Assembly: GCA_017561265.1 (NCBI GenBank)
Contig: JAFZDJ010000016.1
Span: 1 to 63,566 of the forward strand
Source: Bacteroidales bacterium
GTDB taxonomy: Bacteria; Bacteroidota; Bacteroidia; Bacteroidales; UBA932
Reading direction: 5' to 3'
Length of the DNA stretch: 63,566 nucleotides
Below, one piece after another: positions 24,967 through 32,011 of the stretch (its first letter is position 1; each line of letters begins with the position of its first letter). Made by a program: the position numbers and the translations under genes. A model generated the notes under the pieces. It worked only from the letters and a program-made list of their open reading frames with translations, was not told where the DNA came from and made no database searches.

Positions 24967-25786
24967 ATTCTTTAGGAGAATGTCCTGTATTTGTCTTGAA
25001 GAAGCGTCCGAAACTTGATTGGTCAGGGAAGTTCAGTCTCTCGCTTATTTCCTTCAAGGACAGTTCCGGCTGTTTCATCAGGACTTTAGCATTATTGATG
25101 ATGCTTTCGTTGATCATGGTTCTTGCCGATCTGCCTTCTTTTTCACGTATCAGTTTGGATAGATAATCTGGTGTTATCATCAATGCATCAGCATACCATG
25201 TCACGCTATGCTGTCTATGAGAATGTCCTTCCAACAGGCTTTTGAACCGTTTCATGATTATCTCTCCATGCGTTGCATTCTCCATATTCTTTCCATGATC
25301 TCTTCTTCTTTTATCGGAAATATTGAGAAGGAGATTCAATACTTCATTCTTTATTACAAGAGCATGATAGTTATGTGAAGTATTCAGGATATATTTCTTC
25401 AGTATATCGACGGAGACTTTAAGAAAATCATACTCTTCCGTCGAGAACTCCTGGAACGGAAAATCTTTCTTAAGCTGGATATTGATCGGAGATTTTCTCG
25501 CAGATCTCATTTCATTCTGGAATCCGGCAGAGAAGGTAATGTGATAGCCTTTGATTCCCTTGCTTGCCTTTATGCTGCGAACTAAGTCACCCACATTCAG
25601 ATGAATCGAAGATTGAGGTGTGAGGGTGAATTTCCTATGGTTCACATCAATCTTCAGCTCACCCTCATTTATCATTATAAGGTGATATTTCTGGAGGTGG
25701 ATAGGAGTGTATAACTCAATGGTATCACACACATCACGTATGATGACACGTTCTTCATCATATTCTCTGAATATATAAGTTCCCAT
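24932..25786 (-). CDS. AraC-family transcriptional regulator
   Basis: A 284-residue regulator with an N-terminal cupin-like ligand domain (RDVCDTIELYTPIHLQKYHLIMINEGELKIDV) and a C-terminal double helix-turn-helix of the AraC/XylS type. The HTH region reads SVTWYADALMITPDYLSKLIREKEGRSARTMINE followed by LSLKEISERLNFPDQSSFGRFFKTNTGHSPKEFR. The ligand is unknown. The 3' end overlaps mntP by 35 bp on the opposite strand. An inverted repeat TTTCGC-N10-GCGAAA at 25798-25819 sits immediately upstream of its start, a possible autoregulatory site. Confidence 0.93.
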   Translation of the reverse strand: MGTYIFREYDEERVIIRDVCDTIELYTPIHLQKYHLIMINEGELKIDVNHRKFTLTPQSSIHLNVGDLVRSIKASKGIKGYHITFSAGFQNEMRSARKSPINIQLKKDFPFQEFSTEEYDFLKVSVDILKKYILNTSHNYHALVIKNEVLNLLLNISDKRRRDHGKNMENATHGEIIMKRFKSLLEGHSHRQHSVTWYADALMITPDYLSKLIREKEGRSARTMINESIINNAKVLMKQPELSLKEISERLNFPDQSSFGRFFKTNTGHSPKEFRIHLYGQEES

Positions 25787-25797
25787 AGTTTGTACGA

Positions 25798-25819
25798 TTT
25801 CGCGATAAAGATAGCGAAA
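25798..25819. promoter_or_regulatory. Inverted repeat at the AraC-regulator start
   Basis: TTTCGC and GCGAAA are separated by 10 bases, 12 bp upstream of the minus-strand ATG. The repeat overlaps the -7-like TATCTTTA on the minus strand. This position would suit an operator. Confidence 0.35.
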
Positions 25820-26234
25820 AATTATACAAAATTCCGGAAAGTGTATGTTTTTATCGGGAAATAGCTATTTATTTATAATAGATATATGAAGAAATTTGCA
25901 GCGTGTTAAAGAGTAAATCGCTACTTTTTAAACTTAAACTAACTACTTCAATTGATCGGTATATCAATTTGGATTTTGAGTCAATATCCATTATTCATTC
26001 CGCCATTTCCTGTGAAGGACGTGGCGGATCTTCTTTAGGTAGGTATATAAAATGAAATGAGACTTCGCCGCTCACGCGGGGATGTCTCACTAACCACATA
26101 ATTAATAACACTAAAACTAATAACCAATGAGTTGTAAGAGTTTGAGAATAACTCTCTGATCAACTCGTGTGCAAAGGTAATGCTATTTTTAATATCTGTA
26201 TCATAAACTCTGTTAAGTTTTTGTTAAAACATTT
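25820..26234. other. Gene-free interval with several hairpins; possible structured RNA locus
   Basis: No ORF of normal size fits here. Four inverted repeats are visible: AATTGAT/ATCAATT (25950-25969); TCCGCCA/TGGCGGA with inner TCCT-GTGA-AGGA (25999-26028), followed by TCTTCTTT; GAGAC...CCGC-TCAC-GCGG...GTCTC (26059-26088); and a nested GAGTTG/CAACTC stem (26129-26166). A 10-codon open frame (26127-26159, MSCKSLRITL) lies in the last hairpin. On the minus strand TACCTTTG at 26172-26179 fits the -7 consensus. Confidence 0.5.
26045..26168 (-). ncRNA. Candidate small RNA (minus strand)
   Basis: Downstream of a minus-strand -7 box TACCTTTG (26172-26179), a transcript beginning near 26165 would start with the nested GAGTTG/CAACTC hairpin. 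It would end with a GC-rich hairpin GAGAC...GTCTC (26059-26088) with a GTGA loop, followed by ATTTCATTTTATAT as a weak terminator. No match to a known RNA family is recognised. A plus-strand transcript ending at the 25999-26028 hairpin is an alternative. Confidence 0.25.
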
Positions 26235-26242
26235 TATCTTTG
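26235..26242 (+). promoter_or_regulatory. -7 box of the two-component operon
   Basis: TATCTTTG matches TAnnTTTG and lies 19 bases before the chosen ATG at 26261. No TTG at the usual -33 distance is seen, so an activator may be needed. Confidence 0.5.
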
Positions 26243-26260
26243 CAATACAATCGTATGAAT

Positions 26261-26941
26261 ATGGAAAAAAAGATACTTATAGTCGATGATGAGGCAGGAA
26301 TCAGGGAGATTCTTCAGTTCAATCTGGAGAATGCCGGATATCTTGTGGATTGTGCCGCATCAGCTGAAGAGGCCTTGGAAATCCTCAACGAGAGCCACAG
26401 TCTGATGCTTCTTGATGTCATGATGTCCGGTATGTCGGGATTTCATCTGGCTGAAATGCTCCGTAACGAGCTTCATAATCAGATTCCGATAATTTTCCTT
26501 ACGGCAAAGACCGAACAGAACGACCTTCTTGCCGGTTTTTCTGCAGGAGGTGATGATTATATCCCTAAGCCATTCTCCATACTTGAAGTAATCGCCCGTG
26601 TCGGTGCTGTCCTGAAGAGGACGGAAAGACTTAAAGAAACCGGTAATTGCATTGAGTCTGGTTCTGTAAAGATAGACCTTACGACAAAAATGGTTCTTGT
26701 TGATGGTCAGCCTGTGACTTTTTCCAAGAAGGAATTCGAAGTCCTGAGCCTTCTTGCATCGCATCCGGGTCAGATCTTTTCCCGCGAGGATATTATTTCC
26801 GAATTGTGGAAAGATGCTCCTTATGTTCTTGACAGAACGGTTGATGTTCATATCGCCCGTATCAGAAGCAAGCTGGGAACATACAAGAATTATATTACCA
26901 ATCGTTCAGGCTACGGATATATATTCAATTCACAGGTATGA
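26261..26941 (+). CDS. OmpR/PhoB-family response regulator
   Basis: A 226-residue two-domain regulator. The receiver domain has the acidic pair in ILIVDDE, the phosphoacceptor Asp52 in LMLLDVMM, and the conserved Lys in IPKPFS. A winged helix of the OmpR type follows, with SKKEFEVLSLLASHPGQIFSREDIISELWKDAPYVLDRTVDVHIARIRSKLG. The start at 26261 is used; an in-frame ATG two codons upstream is an alternative. It overlaps the histidine kinase start by 4 bp, so the pair is one operon. PhoB-like function is possible, but no phosphate genes are nearby. Confidence 0.93.
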   Translation: MEKKILIVDDEAGIREILQFNLENAGYLVDCAASAEEALEILNESHSLMLLDVMMSGMSGFHLAEMLRNELHNQIPIIFLTAKTEQNDLLAGFSAGGDDYIPKPFSILEVIARVGAVLKRTERLKETGNCIESGSVKIDLTTKMVLVDGQPVTFSKKEFEVLSLLASHPGQIFSREDIISELWKDAPYVLDRTVDVHIARIRSKLGTYKNYITNRSGYGYIFNSQV

Positions 26942-27732
26942 TCATCTGGATTATTATTGGAAGCGTGCTGCTTCTTGCCTTGATAGCATATATTGTTCTC
27001 AGGGTAAATAAAAAGGTGTCGGAAGCTGAAGCTCGTGAGAAATCGAAACTGAAGAAGCAGATGACAAGCAATATAGCTCATGAGCTCAGGACTCCTGTCA
27101 CTAGTATCAGAGGCTATCTGGAAACGTTGATTGCATGCCCGGACATGAATCCTGATAAGAAACAGGAGTTTATAGAAAAGGCTTATAATCAGACACTTCG
27201 TCTTGCCGAGCTGATTACGGACATGGCTCTGATAAGCAAGATGGAAGAACGCTCTGCAAAATTCCAGAAGGAAGATATCGACCTCTTCGATATTTCAAAC
27301 GAGGTTTTTGAGGAATTCGGTGAGAGGATTGCAGCTCAAAGAGTGACAGTCGAGAATCTTCTAAGTCCCGGTACTGTTCTTACCGGAAACAAGACCCTGG
27401 TGTATACTATCCTTAAGAATCTGGTAGAAAACAGCCTGAAGTATGCCGGAGAAGATATAACCATACATCTTGAATGTTACAGCTCGATCGAGAAGTTCTG
27501 CTATCTTACTTATTATGATACAGGAGAAGGTGTTCCTCAGAAGCATCTGGAAAGCATTTTTGAGAGATTTTATCGTATAGAAGAAGGCCGAACCCGCGAT
27601 GTCGGCGGATCCGGCCTGGGTCTTTCTATTGTAAAGAATGCCGTCAAGTTCCATGGCGGTGACATCAGAGTCATAAACCGTCAGTGGGGAGGCTTGCAGT
27701 TCTTCTTCTCTCTCCGCAGGCATGCGGACTGA
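26938..27732 (+). CDS. Sensor histidine kinase (PhoR-like, no periplasmic sensor)
   Basis: A 264-residue membrane kinase with a single N-terminal helix (IIWIIIGSVLLLALIAYIVLRV) followed directly by the dimerisation domain. The phospho-accepting histidine is His48 in SNIAHELRTP. N, G1 and G2 boxes are intact (LKNLVENSLKYAG, DTGEGVP, GGSGLGLSIV). There is no periplasmic or PAS domain, so sensing must occur through the membrane, through a partner, or in the cytoplasm. It is cotranscribed with the response regulator and ends 2 bp from the convergent DUF2807 gene. Confidence 0.93.
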   Translation: MIIWIIIGSVLLLALIAYIVLRVNKKVSEAEAREKSKLKKQMTSNIAHELRTPVTSIRGYLETLIACPDMNPDKKQEFIEKAYNQTLRLAELITDMALISKMEERSAKFQKEDIDLFDISNEVFEEFGERIAAQRVTVENLLSPGTVLTGNKTLVYTILKNLVENSLKYAGEDITIHLECYSSIEKFCYLTYYDTGEGVPQKHLESIFERFYRIEEGRTRDVGGSGLGLSIVKNAVKFHGGDIRVINRQWGGLQFFFSLRRHAD

Positions 27733-27734
27733 TC

Positions 27735-28637
27735 TTATCTTCCTTTGACTATGTTGGTATCGGTGTTCCTGCTATGGAGTTTTGCATCTCCGTAGTAGGT
27801 CATCTTGCATGCTCGGGACACATTATAATAGATGTTGTCGGAGGCATGAACCTTTGCTTTGCTGGCTCCGCTAAGTTCGATATTTACGGTTCTGGCGATT
27901 AAGTCCTGCGCATCGATGCTGCTTGCTCCTGAACCCTCATATTCTGCTTTTCCGACAGTTCCTGCAATTTCTGCATTTGAAGCTCCGGAGCAGTGGATGT
28001 CGGCATTAGAGTATTTCCCTTCACATTTGAATGAGCTGGCCCCGCTCATATCTGCTTCAAGTGTCTCTGAATTACCCGTGTAACTCATCTTGCTGGCTCC
28101 TGACGCTTCTATTCCGACTTCTTTTGCGAAATTGCCTGACACATCTGCCTTGCTGGCTCCGCTGCAATCGAGATCCATGCTTTTACCATTGACATGAAGA
28201 CCCTTGAGTGATGAAGCTCCGCTTATGTCAACATCAAGGTCGTCGGCCTTGAAGGTTCCTTCGAATGCAATGCTTGCTGCACCGGATACACTTATTGACT
28301 TGATGTCATCCATTTCGAGATATACGTCCACGCGTTTGTTGTCAGCACCTGATACCCATCTTCCGAACTTGTTTTCGGACTTTCTGTCCCTTACCTTTCT
28401 GGATAGTCTGAGGGTTCCGTCTGAGTAGGTTACTTCGAGATCAAGGAAAGTCTCGATCATGTCATCATATACAACCTTGACCTTATCGGATCTTCCTTCT
28501 GTCACATGTACGGTGTAAATGAAGTTTGCATCGATGCCGGTGATGTCACCGAAATCATAAGTCTTTGTCTTCTCTTCTGCATTTGCTGTGAGCAATGTCA
28601 TTGCTGCGGCAGCGAGTGTCAATAAAATTCTTTTCAT
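27735..28637 (-). CDS. DUF2807 'head GIN' adhesin-like beta-helix protein
   Basis: A 300-residue exported protein (signal MKRILLTLAAAAMTLLTANA). The central 160 residues consist of eight successive turns of 19-21 residues, each carrying SGAS or SGAA (for example VDISGASSLKG, LDCSGASKADV, EADMSGASSFK). This is the hallmark of the DUF2807 putative autotransporter-adhesin head family, predicted to fold as a right-handed beta-helix. It is the last gene of the sigma/anti-sigma/receptor operon. Its function is unknown; surface or periplasmic location is inferred. Confidence 0.9.
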   Translation of the reverse strand: MKRILLTLAAAAMTLLTANAEEKTKTYDFGDITGIDANFIYTVHVTEGRSDKVKVVYDDMIETFLDLEVTYSDGTLRLSRKVRDRKSENKFGRWVSGADNKRVDVYLEMDDIKSISVSGAASIAFEGTFKADDLDVDISGASSLKGLHVNGKSMDLDCSGASKADVSGNFAKEVGIEASGASKMSYTGNSETLEADMSGASSFKCEGKYSNADIHCSGASNAEIAGTVGKAEYEGSGASSIDAQDLIARTVNIELSGASKAKVHASDNIYYNVSRACKMTYYGDAKLHSRNTDTNIVKGR

Positions 28638-28656
28638 GATATCTGTTTTTTAAGTT

Positions 28657-30957
28657 TTACATTCTGCTCTTCTGCTGTTCTCCGGCACCTGTGCCTTTGT
28701 ATTTGCTTCTTGCGCTGTTGAATCTGTATCTGATTGTCAATGAGGCCTTTCTTGTGTCTCTTATGTTATATTGTAATATTGAAAACACATTTGTTTGCGT
28801 GAAGATATCATCTTTTGCCTGAAGCAGGTCATGACCTCTTAATTCTACAGTCAAGGCATCATTGAGGAATGACTTCCTTACTGAAACATCGACCTTGTGT
28901 GAAGGTGCGACAATCTCGAAATCCCTCCAGAATCCGCAGCTTATATATGTGTAATCCGCATTGAATGTAAATCCTTTGCCGAGACTGAAGGTGTTGCCGA
29001 ATTCGAGCTGGATCATCGGTTTGTTGCAATTTACTTCAAACGAGTCATAACGAAATGTCAGCCATTGTTTCTCAATGCTTGCCCCTAATCTAGGAGACCA
29101 GAATGAGATAGTAGGGTTTGCTGAAACAAATGCGACCAGAGTAGGAATGCCTTGTTCCAGATTGAACGTTTTGGACAAGATCAGTTTGTCATTTCCTTCA
29201 GCAGCAAATCCTTGTTGAAGAATAGCGTTTCGGGTGTGCTGGAAACTTCCGCCAAGCTGGATGTATTTCCATGCACTCATGAATGACAGGTCGTGTATGG
29301 TCTCCGGCAGGAGGTATGGATTTCCGACATCCACGCTGTATTTGTTCATATATATGACCGAGTTCCTGAGCTGATGGTAAGTCGGCCTCTGGGTCTTGAC
29401 TGCATAACTCAGCATGAACTGGAATTCACCTGCATGTGCATCGAACGATATGTTAGGATATACATTGTCATATTGACGGCTGCGGTCTGTCTGATAAGCA
29501 TTGTCCTGGTAATAGTTGAATGCCATATGCTCATATCTTAAGCCAGCAGCTACTGATCCGAAGCTGAATGGGTATACGAAGTCCATGAACACATTCACAT
29601 TGTCTTCCTGAATTGTCGTGTTGGAAGATTCAACATATCCTTCCGGATTAAGATAATCGTCTGTTCTGTAAGTATATGTGTATTCGGTACCTGCCGACAG
29701 GCTTCCCTTGCCGATAGGATAAGAGAATATGAGCTTGGATGCGTAGAGCCTGTTAGTAATATGATTGCTCGTGTTCAATGTGCGGTCTTCCTGGATTTCG
29801 CTGAGTTCGTCGAATCTCTTGATCTCAGTATATCTGCCGCTCAGGATGTCTGCATTGAAGTCGATATTGAGCTTGCCAGCCGTACCGTTATAATAGAAGT
29901 TCATCTGATGGTCGACTTTAGGGTCTGCATATCCCTCAGCTATTGTTTCGTTCACATCATCTATGATGCCGTCAAGCGTCACGTCGGCAAGTACATGATT
30001 TCCGTTCTTGCTGGATATGAGATAGTCAGGACGGTAGCGTAAGCCTATGGAATGATTCTCATTGAACTGCCAGTTGAGTCCGAGAGTCGTTGCCAGATTG
30101 TTTGAAAGTCCTGTAAAGACAGCATTCTGATCCACTTTCAGCAACTGTCGACCTTGCAGGGTCTCTTTGATGATAGCCTTCTGATACCAGTCGCTTCTGG
30201 TATAATTCAGCGATCCGAAAACATCGAAACCCTTGTATCGGTAGTTCATGTTGACTGTCTCGATAAGGTCGGTATTCTCACACTGATATGTTGTCGAACG
30301 CAGGTCGAATCCGAATCCTTCTCCCTGTTTCCTCAGAGTCTGAATCCTGATGACGGATCTTACTGATGCATCGTATCTGGATCCTGGATTCATCACTACT
30401 TCCACAGACTTTATTTCATTGGAATTCAGATGTTCAAGCTCTGCATTATCTCTTATCTGTCTTCCATTGACGAAAATGAGCGGTGTTCCCTTGCCGAAAA
30501 CTTCAAAAGCTTCATCTTTCAAAGTTACTCCAGGAAGTCTTTCCAATACATCTGTTGCTGATCCGGATTCTGCGAGCACACTGTTCTCTATCTTTGTTAC
30601 AAGAGCGTCTCCGTGGATTTCTGTCTTTGGAAGAACTGCCTTTACTACGGCTTTTCCAAGAACCTCAGTATCGGGAGTCAGTTTGATCAGTTCTATGTCT
30701 TTCAAGGACCTGTATTGGGTTTCATAACCTATGAATGTCACCTGGACCCATGCGGCTTCAGGGTGGGCTGCTATTGTAAATCTGCCGGCAGTGTCGGCCA
30801 CTGCTCCGGCTATGTATGTCGAATCACTCTTTTGAAGAATGACATTGGCATATGCCAGCGGAGTGTCTGTTTCATCCACTACCATACCCGTAATGCTTTG
30901 TGCATTGGCGGTTATTGAGAGTGCCATTATTATAAATAATATGAATACTCTTTTCAT
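28657..30957 (-). CDS. Outer-membrane receptor of TonB-dependent type with carboxypeptidase-like N-domain
   Basis: A 766-residue outer-membrane protein with signal peptide MKRVFILFIIMALSITANA. A carboxypeptidase-like regulatory domain follows (QSITGMVVDETDTPLAYANVILQKSDSTYIAGAVADTAGRFTI), then a plug domain (residues about 105-210, VLERLPGVTLKDEAFEVFGKG) and a large beta-barrel of the OMP_b-brl_3 type. The last residues are polar (KGTGAGEQQKSRM) rather than the usual aromatic end. It is 12 bp after the anti-sigma-like gene and 19 bp before the DUF2807 gene. Its ligand is unknown. Confidence 0.85.
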   Translation of the reverse strand: MKRVFILFIIMALSITANAQSITGMVVDETDTPLAYANVILQKSDSTYIAGAVADTAGRFTIAAHPEAAWVQVTFIGYETQYRSLKDIELIKLTPDTEVLGKAVVKAVLPKTEIHGDALVTKIENSVLAESGSATDVLERLPGVTLKDEAFEVFGKGTPLIFVNGRQIRDNAELEHLNSNEIKSVEVVMNPGSRYDASVRSVIRIQTLRKQGEGFGFDLRSTTYQCENTDLIETVNMNYRYKGFDVFGSLNYTRSDWYQKAIIKETLQGRQLLKVDQNAVFTGLSNNLATTLGLNWQFNENHSIGLRYRPDYLISSKNGNHVLADVTLDGIIDDVNETIAEGYADPKVDHQMNFYYNGTAGKLNIDFNADILSGRYTEIKRFDELSEIQEDRTLNTSNHITNRLYASKLIFSYPIGKGSLSAGTEYTYTYRTDDYLNPEGYVESSNTTIQEDNVNVFMDFVYPFSFGSVAAGLRYEHMAFNYYQDNAYQTDRSRQYDNVYPNISFDAHAGEFQFMLSYAVKTQRPTYHQLRNSVIYMNKYSVDVGNPYLLPETIHDLSFMSAWKYIQLGGSFQHTRNAILQQGFAAEGNDKLILSKTFNLEQGIPTLVAFVSANPTISFWSPRLGASIEKQWLTFRYDSFEVNCNKPMIQLEFGNTFSLGKGFTFNADYTYISCGFWRDFEIVAPSHKVDVSVRKSFLNDALTVELRGHDLLQAKDDIFTQTNVFSILQYNIRDTRKASLTIRYRFNSARSKYKGTGAGEQQKSRM

Positions 30958-30969
30958 AATCTTAAGTTG

Positions 30970-31428
30970 CTATTTTCTATAGATATCAGTCATGAAGTTC
31001 TCTAGCGCAGAATATTTAAGATCATAATATTCATTGAGTATCCTGCTTTTCTCTTTTGTCGACAACTCGTCCGGCAGCTGTTCTTCCAGAGGGATTGCAT
31101 CGGCGGTTATCGTTCTCAGTGTATTCATGATCATGTCCGTTTCATCCGGACACTCTCTTTCTACGATGGTAAGAATCTCGTTTTCCTTTGCTGCCAGCCT
31201 GATATAGTGCCTTTCCAGTTCTTTGGATATATCCGGCTCGACAAGGATAGCCATCATGATGGCTATACAAGCTGCCATACCGGTAAAAGCCATGCTTAGT
31301 ACCTGTATCCTGCTTCTCCTCCTTTCCTGTCTGACTGCATCCATGAACCTTGCTTTTCCACCTTCTGGTATCGGTTCGCAGTCGAATGCTTCTGCATTGG
31401 AGCTTATGTATCTTTCCAGTTCTGTCAT
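30970..31428 (-). CDS. Anti-sigma-like membrane protein (hypothetical)
   Basis: A 152-residue protein with one membrane helix at about residues 45-65 (VLSMAFTGMAACIAIMMAILV). It has an acidic N-terminal cytoplasmic region and a helical, highly charged C-terminal region. It has no recognisable domain match. Its start overlaps the upstream ECF sigma gene by 4 bp (ATGA), the standard position of a cognate anti-sigma factor in Bacteroidota. Short cytoplasmic N terminus plus a single helix fits that role, which is inferred from context rather than from conserved residues. Confidence 0.6.
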   Translation of the reverse strand: MTELERYISSNAEAFDCEPIPEGGKARFMDAVRQERRRSRIQVLSMAFTGMAACIAIMMAILVEPDISKELERHYIRLAAKENEILTIVERECPDETDMIMNTLRTITADAIPLEEQLPDELSTKEKSRILNEYYDLKYSALENFMTDIYRK

Positions 31429-31916
31429 GAGTTCTTCTGTTTCAAGGCCGTGGCAAGTTTCTGTCGTCCTCGCATGTATATGCTTCTTATAGTGCTTTCG
31501 TTCGTTCCTGTAATCTGGGAAATCTCCTGATAATCATACCCTTCGAAAAGATGCAGCGAAAGTATCGCTCTGTAATGGTCGGGGAGGGTGTGAAGAGCCT
31601 TCAGGATGCTTGGGATATCGTATTTCATATCGCTCTCTTCGGTCTCGTCCGTCACAGGATCCTCGTATTGTTCGAGGAAATCCTTCCATCTGTGCCTTTC
31701 CCTGAGCTTGTCAATGGATTTTCTGATGCAGGTGCTGGTCAGCCATCCTCTGATGTCCCGGATCTCGTCTTTCCGCTTGAATCTCCAGTACTGCAGAAGC
31801 GAGTCGTGCATGATTTCCTCGGCATCCGCACTGCACCCGACTATCCTCAGGCTGGCATTATACAGTCTTCCGGACATGGACTCATACAGCTTTTCTATTT
31901 CGATAGTATCTTTCAT
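31425..31916 (-). CDS. ECF RNA polymerase sigma factor
   Basis: A 163-residue group IV sigma factor. Region 2 is seen as LYESMSGRLYNASLRIVGCSADAEEIMHDSLLQYWRFKRKDEIRDIRGWLTSTCIRKSIDKLR, and region 4 as LPDHYRAILSLHLFEGYDYQEISQITGTNESTIRSIYMRGRQKLA. The ATG at 31916 is used; the TTG at 31919 is less likely. A minus-strand -7-like TAAATTTG at 31963-31970 lies upstream and overlaps the divergent GH3 promoter. It should direct transcription of its own operon (anti-sigma, receptor, DUF2807) in response to an envelope cue. Confidence 0.93.
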   Translation of the reverse strand: MKDTIEIEKLYESMSGRLYNASLRIVGCSADAEEIMHDSLLQYWRFKRKDEIRDIRGWLTSTCIRKSIDKLRERHRWKDFLEQYEDPVTDETEESDMKYDIPSILKALHTLPDHYRAILSLHLFEGYDYQEISQITGTNESTIRSIYMRGRQKLATALKQKNS

Positions 31917-31959
31917 CAAGTTTCGTTTTCACCTATAAGACGATCGTATTCCGCTTCTG

Positions 31960-31992
31960 TTGCAAATTTATGAGATAATTTACCTATCTTTG
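31960..31992 (+). promoter_or_regulatory. Promoter of the GH3 gene
   Basis: TTG at 31960-31962, a 22-base spacer, and TATCTTTG at 31985-31992 fit the Bacteroidota housekeeping promoter. The ATG is about 20 bases downstream. Confidence 0.55.
31963..31970 (-). promoter_or_regulatory. -7 box for the sigma-factor operon
   Basis: On the minus strand this reads TAAATTTG, within TAnnTTTG. It lies inside the spacer of the divergent GH3 promoter (TTG 31960-31962, TATCTTTG 31985-31992), so the two promoters cannot be occupied independently. Confidence 0.4.
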
Positions 31993-32011
31993 TTTAAAAC
32001 CTTGAACTTTT

